From the NCBI GenBank assembly GCA_003451595.1, contig DMDA01000110.1, positions 3,531 to 56,508 of the forward strand: a stretch of DNA of 52,978 bases, in the 5' to 3' direction. The stretch is from Chloroflexota bacterium (GTDB lineage: Bacteria; Chloroflexota; Anaerolineae; Caldilineales; Caldilineaceae). Of this stretch, positions 1 to 8,116 are shown piece by piece (the stretch's first letter is position 1; every line of letters begins with the position of its first letter). The notes under the pieces are model-generated. The model did not search any database. It had not been told where the DNA came from and saw only the letters and a list, made by a program, of their open reading frames with translations. A program made the position numbers and the translations under genes.

Positions 1-537
1 GCCATGATTGCGCAGATGGCCTGCGATTTCATCGCCGCGAATTACGCCGACGCGGCTGAAGGCAGCGTTGAAGTCGGCATCATCGAGAATCGCGACACGC
101 CCGAAGCCAACCAGCGTTCCGACGGCATGGCGACGGTCTCCACGCTCTGCCCGGCGGCCACAGTGGCCGGTGTGGTCGGCGGCACGCCCACGATCACCTT
201 CGGCGCCACTGCGGCGGAAAATCTGCTGACCGCGCACCCAAACATCAAGGTCATCCTGGCCTACAACGACGCGCAGGGCCTGGGCGCCGCGCAGACCGTG
301 GCCGCCATGTCCACCATCGACCCGGCGACCTTCGCCATCTTCGGCGCTGACAACACGCCCGATGCGCTGGCAGCGATCAAGGCGGGCGACAGCGTCTTTC
401 GCGGCACCGTGCGCTTCGGCAGCGACAACCTGGCGCTGGACACCTACAACCTGGTCAAGAAGATGGTCATGGGCGAGGAATTCCCCGTGGAAACGCTGGA
501 TCCGCTGACGCCGATCACCGCGGCGAACGTGCAGTAA
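1..537 (+). CDS. Sugar ABC transporter substrate-binding protein, C-terminal part
   Basis: This is the last 178 codons of a periplasmic-binding-protein-like sugar receptor. The reading frame is open from base 1, so the start lies outside the window and the internal ATG at 4 is unlikely to be the start. The visible part shows the second lobe of a ribose/galactose-type binding protein: a segment on the effective concentration of 'days in the future' is absent, but AHPNIKVILAYNDAQGLGA (about residues 78-96 of the visible part) is the usual 'who is there now' strand-helix before the hinge, followed by FAIFGADNTPDALAAIKAGD and a C-terminal PVETLDPLTPITAANV tail. The two following genes encode the ATPase and permease of the same importer type, so this is most likely its receptor. 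The ligand cannot be told from this fragment. Confidence 0.85.
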   Translation, partial: AMIAQMACDFIAANYADAAEGSVEVGIIENRDTPEANQRSDGMATVSTLCPAATVAGVVGGTPTITFGATAAENLLTAHPNIKVILAYNDAQGLGAAQTVAAMSTIDPATFAIFGADNTPDALAAIKAGDSVFRGTVRFGSDNLALDTYNLVKKMVMGEEFPVETLDPLTPITAANVQ

Positions 538-587
538 AGGGAATTACTGCGAAGATACTACGAGCATTAATTGTCAAGCAACATGAT

Positions 588-691
588 TTGACGCAGAGGC
601 ACTGAGATGCAGAGATGGGAAGAGAAAATCGAGAGAGTGCATAGCAGCTGGCTTTGCAGTTCCTCTGCGACCCTCTGCGCCTCTGCGTCAA
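588..691. repeat. Intergenic inverted repeat, GACGCAGAGG family
   Basis: A 13-base arm at 588-600 (TTGACGCAGAGGC) is exactly complementary to 679-691. Further imperfect pairing continues inward through CTCTGC/GCAGAG runs. It lies between the binding-protein and ATPase genes and could act as a mRNA-stabilising or attenuating hairpin. A degenerate relative sits at 51441-51478, so this is probably a dispersed repeat rather than a dedicated terminator. No T-run follows it. Confidence 0.7.
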
Positions 692-729
692 CTTTACCCC
701 TTCTGGAACAATCCTAATTTGTGCGGTGG

Positions 730-2220
730 ATGATGGACGAACAGATTGCACTTTCGCTCAAGAACATCACCAAGCAGTATCCCGGCGTGCTGGCGCTTGA
801 CCGGGTTTCGCTCGATTTTGTCCAGGGGGAGGTGCACGCGCTGCTCGGCGAGAACGGCGCGGGCAAATCGACCCTGATCAAGGTGATCGCCGGGGCCATC
901 GAACCCGACGCAGGCGTGATCCAGATCGGTGCGCAGCAGTACACCCAAATGAACCCTCACCTGGCGCGCAGTTTGGGCGTGGAGGTCATCTACCAGGAGT
1001 TCAACCTGGCGCCTTCGCTGTCGGTCGCCGAAAACATCTTTTTGGGCGACAAGACCGGCCGGGGGATTCTGATCGACAAAAAGGTGATGGTGCAGCGGGC
1101 GCGAGAGGTCTTCAAGCAGTTCGCCATCGACATCGACCCGCACGCGCTGGTGCGCGACCTACCCTCCGCGCAGCAGCAGATCGTGGAGATCGCCAAGGCC
1201 GTCTCCAAGAACGTGCGCATCCTGATCATGGACGAGCCGACCGCGCCGCTGACGGTGAGCGAGGTCGACAGCATGTTCGAGATCGTGCGTCAGCTCAAGG
1301 CGCGCGGGGTGACGATCCTCTACATCTCCCACCGGCTGGAGGAGATCTTCCGCATCGCCGACAAGGTGAGCGTGCTGCGCGACGGGCGCTACATCGCTAC
1401 ACGGGCGACCGCAGCGACCAACCGCAAGGAGCTGATCAGCCTGATGGTGGGCCGCGAGTTGAAGGAAAGCTATCCGGCGCGCACGGTCGCCCCGCGTGAG
1501 GTGGCGTTGGAAGTCAGGCACTTGAGCGGCAACGGCGATGAGGACATTTCGTTCAGCGTGCGCAAGGGCGAAATCCTGGGGCTGTCGGGGCTGGTGGGCG
1601 CAGGGCGCACCGAGTTGGCGCGCGTCATCTTTGGCGCGGAGCCGGCGGAAAGCGGCGAAATCCTGTTGGAGGGCAGGCCGGTGCAAATTCGCTCGCCGCA
1701 GGACGCCATCAACTTGGGCATTGGTCTGATCCCCGAAGACCGCAAACACCAGGGCGTCTTCCTGGACATGGACATCAAGTGGAACATCTCCTTCACACAG
1801 GTGCGCCAGTTGTCGCGCTACGCCGTGGTGGATGGCCGCCGCGAAACGACGCTAGCCGAGAAGTTTCGCAACCTGCTGCGCATCAAGACGCCAAGCCTGG
1901 AGCAGCAGGTCAAGAACCTGAGCGGCGGCAACCAGCAGAAGGTGGTGCTGGCGAAGTCGCTGGCCGCGCAGTCGAAGGTGCTGATTTTCGACGAGCCGAC
2001 GCGCGGCATCGACGTGGGCGCCAAGCAGGAGATTTACAACTTGATGTGTGCGCTGGCCGACGACGGTCTCGCCATCATCATGATCTCGTCGGACATGGAA
2101 GAACTGCTCGGCATGGCCGACCGCATCCTCGTGCTCTGCGAAGGGCGCATCGCTGGCGAGGTGCCGCGGGCGCAGTTCAACCAAAATCTGATCCTCGACC
2201 TGGCATCGGGGAAGCATTGA
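730..2220 (+). CDS. Sugar ABC transporter ATP-binding protein, two-domain (RbsA/MglA type)
   Basis: This protein hydrolyses ATP on the cytoplasmic face of a ribose/galactose-type (CUT2) importer. It has two fused ABC domains, the usual form for this family at about 500 residues. Domain 1 has Walker A GENGAGKST near residues 40-48, a degenerate signature LPSAQQQ, and Walker B ILIMDEPTAPL. Domain 2 has a degenerate Walker A region (GLVGAGRTE), a good signature LSGGNQQK, and Walker B VLIFDEPTRGIDVG. A degenerate second Walker A is typical of the family. Start choice is uncertain: GTG at 721, ATG at 730 and ATG at 733 are all in frame, and no strong ribosome binding site separates them. It lies between a binding-protein end and a permease, matching the normal operon order. 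Confidence 0.93.
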   Translation: MMDEQIALSLKNITKQYPGVLALDRVSLDFVQGEVHALLGENGAGKSTLIKVIAGAIEPDAGVIQIGAQQYTQMNPHLARSLGVEVIYQEFNLAPSLSVAENIFLGDKTGRGILIDKKVMVQRAREVFKQFAIDIDPHALVRDLPSAQQQIVEIAKAVSKNVRILIMDEPTAPLTVSEVDSMFEIVRQLKARGVTILYISHRLEEIFRIADKVSVLRDGRYIATRATAATNRKELISLMVGRELKESYPARTVAPREVALEVRHLSGNGDEDISFSVRKGEILGLSGLVGAGRTELARVIFGAEPAESGEILLEGRPVQIRSPQDAINLGIGLIPEDRKHQGVFLDMDIKWNISFTQVRQLSRYAVVDGRRETTLAEKFRNLLRIKTPSLEQQVKNLSGGNQQKVVLAKSLAAQSKVLIFDEPTRGIDVGAKQEIYNLMCALADDGLAIIMISSDMEELLGMADRILVLCEGRIAGEVPRAQFNQNLILDLASGKH

Positions 2221-2230
2221 AATCTGACGC

Positions 2231-2371
2231 GTAACTGTTCAGGTTGCGGCCAAATGAGGCCCGGAATAGAACGCGGATGACGCAGATTGGGCGGATTTGC
2301 GCTGATCCAATCCGCGAAGACCTGCCGAATCCGCGTCATCCGCGTTCTATTTCAACTGGCTGAACGGTAAC
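2231..2371. repeat. Nested inverted repeat element (GCGGATGACGC family)
   Basis: An inner 18-bp arm at 2266-2283 (ATAGAACGCGGATGACGC) is exactly complementary to 2333-2350. An outer pair, 2231-2246 and 2353-2371 (GTAACTGTTCAG-GTTG against GTTACCGTTCAG..GTTG), matches with two mismatches and a small gap. The whole 141-bp unit fills most of the gap between the ATPase and permease genes. Related sequence occurs at 6864-6883 and 27189-27215. The nested ends suggest a small non-autonomous mobile element or a long stable hairpin. Confidence 0.7.
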
Positions 2372-2411
2372 TCTGATGCAAAGCCGGTAACCGTTGATGG
2401 GAAGGGTGTTT

Positions 2412-3428
2412 ATGAATGCTGATACGACCATGACGACAGAGCTGCAGGGCAATGTCTTTGCGTTTCTGAAAAAGTACGTCACCTTGTTGGTGCTGCTAGG
2501 GATGATCGGGCTGTTTGCCGTAATCGCGCCCAACTTTGCCACGCCCAACAACTTCATCATCCTGCTGCGCCAGGTCTCCTTCACCGCCATCAGCGCCGTG
2601 GGCATCGCCTTTGTGATGATCTCCGGCGGCATGGACCTCTCCATCGGCGCGCAGATCACGCTGACCAACGTGCTGACGGCCATCCTGCTGGCGCGCATGG
2701 GCGTGCCGCCGGTGCTTGTCATCGTCTTCTGCCTGGCGCTGGGCACGTTCCTCGGCACGACCAACGGCTACATCTCCAACCTGCTCAAGGTGCATCCGCT
2801 GATCGTCACCCTGGGCACCATGACTATCTTCAAGGGTCTCGGCTACATCGCCGCCGGCGGCAACAGCATCTCCGGCCTGCCCGAATCTTTCAAGTGGCTG
2901 GGCCAGGGCTACATCGGGCCGATTCCGGTGCCGGTGGCGATCATGGGGCTGGTGCTGCTGGCCGGCGGCTTCATCCTCAACAAGACCTACTTCGGGCGCT
3001 ACATCTTTGCCCTGGGCGGCAACGAAGAAGCGGCGCGGCTGGCCGGCGTCAACACCCAGCGCATGAAGGTCTTCGTCTTTGCGATCTGCGGCTTCTTCTC
3101 GGCGATCACCTCGCTGCTGCTGCTCTCGCGCGTCTTCTCCGGTCAGGTGACTACCGGCGCCGGCATGGAGTTCGACTGCATGACCGCGGCGGTGCTGGGC
3201 GGCATCTCCTTCAAGGGCGGCGAAGGCACGATCCTGGGGCTGCTGACCGGCGTGCTGATCATCGGCGTGCTCAACAACGCGCTGCAACTGCTCAGCCTGG
3301 GCGACTACTACCAAATGGTGGTCAAGGGGCTGGTGCTGCTGGCCGCCGTCGGCTTTGACACCTGGCAGAAAAACCATAAGGCGAGCAAGAGCCGCAGGCC
3401 GGCGACGCAAGGGGCGGTGGCCGCATGA
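2412..3428 (+). CDS. Sugar ABC transporter permease (RbsC/CUT2 type)
   Basis: This is the membrane component of the ribose-type importer whose receptor and ATPase lie just upstream. The 338-residue protein is strongly hydrophobic, with about eight to ten predicted membrane segments. It carries the family pattern: VISGGMDLSIGAQ near residue 75, a segment around VHPLIVTLGTMTIFKGLGY, and FALGGNEEAARLAGVN before the last helices. I chose ATG at 2412 because GGGAAGGG at 2399-2406 is a good ribosome binding site five bases upstream; TTG at 2394 and ATG at 2397 would start inside or before that site. The stop overlaps the next gene's start by four bases (ATGA), so the esterase is translationally coupled to this permease. 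Confidence 0.92.
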   Translation: MNADTTMTTELQGNVFAFLKKYVTLLVLLGMIGLFAVIAPNFATPNNFIILLRQVSFTAISAVGIAFVMISGGMDLSIGAQITLTNVLTAILLARMGVPPVLVIVFCLALGTFLGTTNGYISNLLKVHPLIVTLGTMTIFKGLGYIAAGGNSISGLPESFKWLGQGYIGPIPVPVAIMGLVLLAGGFILNKTYFGRYIFALGGNEEAARLAGVNTQRMKVFVFAICGFFSAITSLLLLSRVFSGQVTTGAGMEFDCMTAAVLGGISFKGGEGTILGLLTGVLIIGVLNNALQLLSLGDYYQMVVKGLVLLAAVGFDTWQKNHKASKSRRPATQGAVAA

Positions 3429-4336
3429 GCACCTTTCAGCCCGGTTCTCACTACGCCTTCCCGGCCCCGATCCCGGAGGCCGACACGGCGCACATCGCGC
3501 GCAAGATGTTCGACATCGCCTACGCCGACCGTTCGCCGGCGCAGCGGCTGGACATCTACTGGCCGGCGGACGGCGCCGGCCCCTTCCCCGTGATCGTGGC
3601 GATCCACGGCGGCGCGTTCATGGGTGGCGACAAGCGCGACGCGCAGCTTACGCCCATGCTTGCTGGCCTGGAACGGGGCTACGCGGTCGTCTCGATCAAC
3701 TACCGCATGAGCGGCGAGGCAACCTTTCCCGCGCTGGTGCATGACGTGAAGGCGGCCATCCGCTGGATGCGCGCCAACGCCGCCAACTTCCTCTTCGACT
3801 CGACGCGCATCGCCGTGTGGGGCGGCTCTGCCGGCGGCTACCTGGCGTTGATGGCCGGCGTCTCTGCCGGCGTCGCGGCATTGGAAGACCTGGCGCTGGG
3901 CAACGCCGACCAGCCCAGTCACGTGCAGGCAGTGGTGGACTGGTTCGGGCCAACCGATTTTCTGAAGATGGACGCCCAGTTGGCTGAATCGGGCATGGCG
4001 CCGCCCCCCGCATTCGCCCACAGCGGTCCCAACTCGCCGGAATCGCTGCTGCTAGGACGGCAGATCACGGAGATTCCCGACCTGGTGCACGCCGCCAACC
4101 CGGAGACCTACCTGCACGAGCAGGCGCCGCCTTTCTTTATCCAACATGGCGATATAGACGTCGTTGTGCCGTACCAACAATCGGCATATTTTGCGGCGCG
4201 TGCACAAGTCATCCTGGGATTGCCCAAGGTGTATTTTGAGCTACTGCTCAATGCCGGGCATGCAGACCCGGCATTTACGACATCGGAAAATGTCCAGAAA
4301 GTGCTGGCCTTCCTTGATCAAGCCCTCCGTGTGTAG
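3425..4336 (+). CDS. Cytoplasmic alpha/beta-hydrolase esterase
   Basis: A 303-residue carboxylesterase-type hydrolase of the BD-FAE/HSL-like group, with no signal peptide, so probably cytoplasmic. It has the oxyanion-hole motif HGGAF at residue 61, the nucleophile motif GGSAG with Ser135, a likely acid in HGDID near residues 241-245, and the catalytic His in GHADP at 279. It is a close paralogue of the lipoprotein at 5784-6854: both contain a run like NADQxSxVQAVVDWFGP followed by a DAQ(L/F)A segment. The gene overlaps the sugar permease stop by four bases and the following transporter's start, which suggests that it acts on an ester or acyl derivative of an imported compound. The substrate is unknown. 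Confidence 0.88.
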   Translation: MSTFQPGSHYAFPAPIPEADTAHIARKMFDIAYADRSPAQRLDIYWPADGAGPFPVIVAIHGGAFMGGDKRDAQLTPMLAGLERGYAVVSINYRMSGEATFPALVHDVKAAIRWMRANAANFLFDSTRIAVWGGSAGGYLALMAGVSAGVAALEDLALGNADQPSHVQAVVDWFGPTDFLKMDAQLAESGMAPPPAFAHSGPNSPESLLLGRQITEIPDLVHAANPETYLHEQAPPFFIQHGDIDVVVPYQQSAYFAARAQVILGLPKVYFELLLNAGHADPAFTTSENVQKVLAFLDQALRV

Positions 4337-5741
4337 CCCTGCGCTGGTTCATCCGCCCGCCTGGGATCGCCGGTGGCTCGGCATCGCCGTGTCGCTGCTG
4401 GTGGCCGGTTTGGTCTGGCTGGCGCCGCTGCCCGCTGGCCTCAGCCAGGCCGGTCGGGAGGCGCTGGCGGTCACGCTTTTCACCGTGGTCTGGTGGATAT
4501 TCAACGTCACGCCGCCGGCCTACGCGACGCTGCTGATGCTGCTCGGCTACATGCTGCTCGGCCTGGCTACGCCGGAACAGGTCTTCCACATCTGGACCAT
4601 GCCGCTGATGTGGCTGATCATTGCCGCGTTTTTGCTGGCCGCCGCGGTCACCAAGTCCGGGCTGGCGCAGCGCGTGGCCTATTTCTTCATGCTGCGTTAC
4701 GCCACCTCCTACCGCAGCCTCATCGTGTTGACCTACGGGCTGGGGCTGGTGCTGAGCCTGCTGATCCCCCATCCCTTCCCGCGCGCGCTGCTGGTCATGG
4801 CCGTGATGGGCGCCATCATCCAGCAGGCGCGGATGGAGCGGTCGAACGTTGCCGCGCTGGGGCTGTCGGTCTTTGTCGCCACGACCGCCACCTCAATGAT
4901 CTTCCTGACCGGCGACTCGACCTTGAACATCGCCATCGTGGGCTTCAGCGGCGTCACGGTAGGCTGGCTCGACTGGATCAAGTACATGGCGGTGCCGGGG
5001 ATCGTCGCCAGCCTGGCGATGCTGGGTCTCTTCCTGCTGGTATTTCCGCAGCGCGGCCCCGTCACCATCGACCACGCCGCGCTGCGCGCCGAACAGCAGA
5101 AGCTCGGCCCGATCACCCGCCGCGAGGTGGTGACGCTGGCCTGGGTGCTGGCCGCGCTGGCGCTCTGGGCGACCGACTTCCTCCACCACATCGACCCGGC
5201 CTGGGTGGCGCTGGGCGCGGTGGTGGGGCTTTCCCTGCCCGTCGTGGGCGATGTGCTTGACGCCAAGGACATCAGCACCGGCGTCAACTGGCCGATCATC
5301 TTCTTTGTGATGGGTGCGCTGGCTATCGGCGCGGTGGGCAAGGCCACCGGCCTGTCCGAGTGGCTGGCCGCCAGCCTGCTGCCCGCCACGCCGCCGCAGA
5401 ACCCTTACGTCTTCGCCGCGCTGGTGGGCGGCGCGACGATGCTGATCCACATGGTGCTAGGCAGCGCGCTCGCCTGCATGTCGATCGTGGCGCCGCCGAT
5501 GGTGCAGTACGCCGCGGCCACGGGCATGAACCCGCTCGTCCCGGCGCTGATCATCTACACCGCCGTGTCGATCCACTACCTCCTCCCCTTCCAGCATGTC
5601 ACGATCCTGCTGGGACAGGGCGAGGTGGGCGGCTACGACAGCCGGCAGGTGCTGCGCTACGGGCTGCCGCTGACGCTTGTTGTGTTCGTTGTCATCATTC
5701 TGGTCGAAGTGACTTGGTGGCAATTCGTCGGTTTACTCTAG
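4329..5741 (+). CDS. DASS/SLC13-like anion transporter
   Basis: A polytopic membrane protein of about 470 residues with the divalent-anion:sodium symporter layout: ITRREVVTLAWVLAALALW in the central region and GVNWPIIFFVMGALAIG in the second half. Typical substrates are di- or tricarboxylates or sulfate. The usual SNT sodium-site motif is not clear; the corresponding first site reads LTGDSTLN, so coupling ion and substrate are uncertain. The start is not certain. GTG at 4329 gives a family-typical length and overlaps the esterase end by eight bases. ATG at 4290 is also in frame, but the frame further upstream is an obvious shadow of the esterase. It sits between two paralogous esterases, which suggests import of an acid released by, or an ester cleaved by, them. 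Confidence 0.83.
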   Translation: MCSPALVHPPAWDRRWLGIAVSLLVAGLVWLAPLPAGLSQAGREALAVTLFTVVWWIFNVTPPAYATLLMLLGYMLLGLATPEQVFHIWTMPLMWLIIAAFLLAAAVTKSGLAQRVAYFFMLRYATSYRSLIVLTYGLGLVLSLLIPHPFPRALLVMAVMGAIIQQARMERSNVAALGLSVFVATTATSMIFLTGDSTLNIAIVGFSGVTVGWLDWIKYMAVPGIVASLAMLGLFLLVFPQRGPVTIDHAALRAEQQKLGPITRREVVTLAWVLAALALWATDFLHHIDPAWVALGAVVGLSLPVVGDVLDAKDISTGVNWPIIFFVMGALAIGAVGKATGLSEWLAASLLPATPPQNPYVFAALVGGATMLIHMVLGSALACMSIVAPPMVQYAAATGMNPLVPALIIYTAVSIHYLLPFQHVTILLGQGEVGGYDSRQVLRYGLPLTLVVFVVIILVEVTWWQFVGLL

Positions 5742-5783
5742 TTTTGGTTGGTCGTCTTTGTTGTGAAAGGAATCAGAAGTACT

Positions 5784-6854
5784 ATGCGTGTTCAATCATT
5801 CCCCAAGTTGCAGTTTGTCATCCTGCTGGCGGTGCTGCTGCTCGGCAGCGTCCTCAGCGCCTGCGCCCCGCTCGCCCTGCCGGCATCCACGTCGACAACG
5901 ACGGCGACTGAGGGAGCCGTCGCCGCAACGCCGGATGCAGCGGCCGCACCGGCTGGTGCACCGGCGGGCGCTCATGCTGGTCCGCCTCCCGGTGGTCAGA
6001 TGGGCGTGATGCCCGACGCCACCACCTTTGCGTCGGCGCCGCCTACCTTCGCTGACCTGGCCTATGCCGACCAGTCGGAGGCCCAGAAGCTCGACCTCTA
6101 CATCCCGACTACCGGCGAAGGCCCCTTTCCGGTCGTGATCATGATCCACGGCGGCGGCTTCATGTTTGGCGACAAGGCTGACGGCGCTGGCCTCACCGGC
6201 GTCGATCAACTGCTGGAGGCGGGCTATGCGGTTGCCAGCATCAACTACCGCCTGAGCGGCGAGGCGTTGTGGCCGGCGCAGATCAACGATGCCAAGGCCG
6301 CGCTGCGCTATTTGCGCGCAGTCGCCGCCGAGTACAACCTCGACCCGGACAACTTTGCTGCGTGGGGCGCTTCGGCCGGCGGCGCCCTGGCCGCGCTGCT
6401 GGGCACGACCTGCGGCGTCGCCGAACTGGAAGGCGCCGAGTTGGGCAACGCTGACCAGTCAAGCTGCGTGCAGGCGGTGGTGGACTGGTTCGGCCCCATC
6501 GATTTCCTGGCGATGGACGCCCAGTTCGCGGACACCGGCTGCCCGCAGACGCACGATGCCGCTGATTCGCCCGAATCGATGCTGGTCGGTGCGCCGATCC
6601 AGACCGTGCCGGACGTGGTGGCGACGACCAACGCCATGAACTACATCGACGACGCGGATCCCGCCTTCTTCATCCAGCATGGCTCGGCAGACTGCAACGT
6701 GCCGCCGGTGCAGGGGCAGAACCTGGCCGACGCGCTGGGCGCAGACCGCGCGACCTACATGCTGATCGACGGCGCGGGGCACGGCGGCGAGCAGTTCGCC
6801 ACGCCGGAGAATCTGCAGTTGGTGGTTGAGTTCCTGAATCAGCAGCTGAAGTAG
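5784..6854 (+). CDS. Esterase lipoprotein, alpha/beta-hydrolase
   Basis: A 356-residue surface esterase. The start at ATG 5784 gives a lipoprotein signal with lipobox LSAC and Cys27, followed by a Thr/Ala/Pro-rich linker to about residue 75. The hydrolase domain has oxyanion motif HGGGF (122-126), nucleophile motif GASAG with Ser197, HGSADCN near residue 295 and the final GHGGEQF. Several extra cysteines (for example in GTTCGV and SSCVQ) are absent from the cytoplasmic paralogue, fitting a protein stabilised by disulfides outside the cell. With that paralogue and the transporter between them, it gives the same chemistry on both sides of the membrane. GAAAGGAA at 5765-5772 is the likely ribosome binding site, although 11 bases away is long. 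Confidence 0.87.
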   Translation: MRVQSFPKLQFVILLAVLLLGSVLSACAPLALPASTSTTTATEGAVAATPDAAAAPAGAPAGAHAGPPPGGQMGVMPDATTFASAPPTFADLAYADQSEAQKLDLYIPTTGEGPFPVVIMIHGGGFMFGDKADGAGLTGVDQLLEAGYAVASINYRLSGEALWPAQINDAKAALRYLRAVAAEYNLDPDNFAAWGASAGGALAALLGTTCGVAELEGAELGNADQSSCVQAVVDWFGPIDFLAMDAQFADTGCPQTHDAADSPESMLVGAPIQTVPDVVATTNAMNYIDDADPAFFIQHGSADCNVPPVQGQNLADALGADRATYMLIDGAGHGGEQFATPENLQLVVEFLNQQLK

Positions 6855-6863
6855 ACACTGATC

Positions 6864-6883
6864 GAATAGACTGCGGATGACGC
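6864..6883 (+). repeat. Repeat fragment at the start of the RNA-ligase gene
   Basis: GAATAGACTGCGGATGACGC matches the arm of the 2231-2371 element (positions 2264-2283) at 18 of 20 bases. The GCGGATGACGC core contains the ATG used as the start codon of the next gene. The repeat therefore appears to have replaced the original 5' end of that gene. Confidence 0.6.
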
Positions 6884-7446
6884 GTTTCGAGGGGCAGGAA
6901 GTTGTCGTCACGGCCAAGATGGATGGCGAGCAGACCACAATGTATACGGACTATCTCCACGCTCGCTCCATCGATTGGAGCCGCCATCCATCGCGCAGTT
7001 GGGTGGCCAACCTCCATGCCCAGATTGGCTGGAAGATTCCGCCGGGCTGGCGTATCTGCGGCGAGAACCTCTTCGCCAAGCATTCGATCCACTACCAGCA
7101 CCTGCCGAGTTACTTCCTGGTTTTCTCGGTGTGGAATGAACAGAACGTCTGCCTGGCGTGGGAGGAAACCGTGGAATGGGCGGCGCTGCTTGACCTGATG
7201 ACTGTGCCGGTCCTCTACGCTGGGCTGTGGGATGAGCAACATATTCGCAGCCTCTACACACCGCGCTGGCGCGAGGATGAGCTGGAAGGGTACGTGGTGC
7301 GTCTGGCGGGGGCCTTCACCTACAGCCGGTTTCGCCGTGCTGTGGCCAAGTTTGTCCGTGCCGATCACGCGCAGACGCGGACGCACTGGTGGCGCGGGCA
7401 GCCGGTGGTTAGGAATGAACTGGCCACGCACACAAGGCAAATGTAG
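6877..7446 (+). CDS. RNA-ligase-family nucleotidyltransferase, 5'-truncated
   Basis: A 189-residue relative of the RNA/DNA ligase (T4 Rnl2-like) domain. Nucleotidyltransferase motif I is KMDGE with Lys14 as the predicted AMP acceptor. Further motifs are CGENL (Glu63), FLVFSVW (about 80-86), EGYVVR (Glu137) and AKFVR (Lys158), and a THWW segment follows as in this family. Full-length relatives that I recall start some 25 residues earlier, with an HLPWSPG-like segment. Here a TGA at 6859 and a repeat copy at 6864-6883 lie exactly where that segment should be, and the ATG comes from the repeat. All catalytic motifs remain, so the product could still bind nucleotide, but it may be a decaying gene. 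No strong ribosome binding site is visible. Confidence 0.75.
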   Translation: MTRFEGQEVVVTAKMDGEQTTMYTDYLHARSIDWSRHPSRSWVANLHAQIGWKIPPGWRICGENLFAKHSIHYQHLPSYFLVFSVWNEQNVCLAWEETVEWAALLDLMTVPVLYAGLWDEQHIRSLYTPRWREDELEGYVVRLAGAFTYSRFRRAVAKFVRADHAQTRTHWWRGQPVVRNELATHTRQM

Positions 7447-7467
7447 TAGCGGTCTGACCGCCACCTT

Positions 7468-7986
7468 TCACGCCTGGCGTCGCGCCACCGCAAAGCGGAA
7501 GCAGTCCATGCCAAAGTAGCGCGTCGCCGCCGTGAAGGTCATGCCGCACTTCTGCAGCACGCGTTGCGACGCCACATTGTCGGGGTGCGTGATGCCGATG
7601 ATCTCAGCAAAATCGAAGTGCTCGAACCCATACGCAACCGACGCCTGCGCGGCCTCGGTTGCGATCCCTTTGCCCCACCACGCCTGCCCAAGCAAATAGC
7701 CGACCTCGGTTTCGTCGGTGTCCGGCAGGTATTGCAGCCCACACCAGCCCAGCAGCGCGCCATCCGCCGCCCACGTCACCGCCCACCAGCCGTAGCCGCG
7801 CGTCGCCCACTCGTCGATCTGATGGGCGACGATGCGCTCTGTACGCGCGCGGTCGGGCGGCTCCGGGCGCGGAAAGTAGCGCATGACGCCCGGCACGGCG
7901 ATTAGCTTGTGCAGCGGCTCGACGTCATCAAGAGTGAAGGGGCGCAGCGTCAGGCGTGCGGTCAACAACGTTGGTGGCTGGGACAT
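7468..7986 (-). CDS. GNAT-family N-acetyltransferase (RimJ/RimL-like)
   Basis: A 172-residue acetyl-CoA-dependent N-acetyltransferase. It begins with the RimJ/RimL-type segment LLTARLTLRPFTLDDVEPLH, has an EVGYLLGQAWWGKGIATEA acetyl-CoA-binding motif (QxxGxG/A type) near residues 95-113, and NVASQRVLQKCGM in the final strand-helix. Members acetylate ribosomal protein N-termini or small amines; the substrate here cannot be read. It converges with the RNA-ligase gene (21-bp gap) and diverges from the secreted protein at 8117. It is a single gene without an obvious partner. Confidence 0.88.
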   Translation of the reverse strand: MSQPPTLLTARLTLRPFTLDDVEPLHKLIAVPGVMRYFPRPEPPDRARTERIVAHQIDEWATRGYGWWAVTWAADGALLGWCGLQYLPDTDETEVGYLLGQAWWGKGIATEAAQASVAYGFEHFDFAEIIGITHPDNVASQRVLQKCGMTFTAATRYFGMDCFRFAVARRQA

Positions 7987-8028
7987 GAGCGTTCTCCTTT
8001 GGATTCATCTAACCAGCCGCAGGGCAGA

Positions 8029-8057
8029 TTGGCAAATTGGCGCGTTGCACATATCAT
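8029..8057 (+). promoter_or_regulatory. Sigma70-like promoter for the secreted repeat protein
   Basis: TTGGCA at 8029-8034 and TATCAT at 8052-8057 are separated by 17 bases, a good sigma70/SigA fit. The predicted start near 8064 gives a leader of about 53 bases before the GTG at 8117, which is preceded by AAAAGGAGAG at 8103-8112. Confidence 0.6.
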
Positions 8058-8116
8058 TGCGCAGACCAATCTTCAGCGTTGCCAGCCGCTCAGCCATTCG
8101 TCAAAAGGAGAGAATC

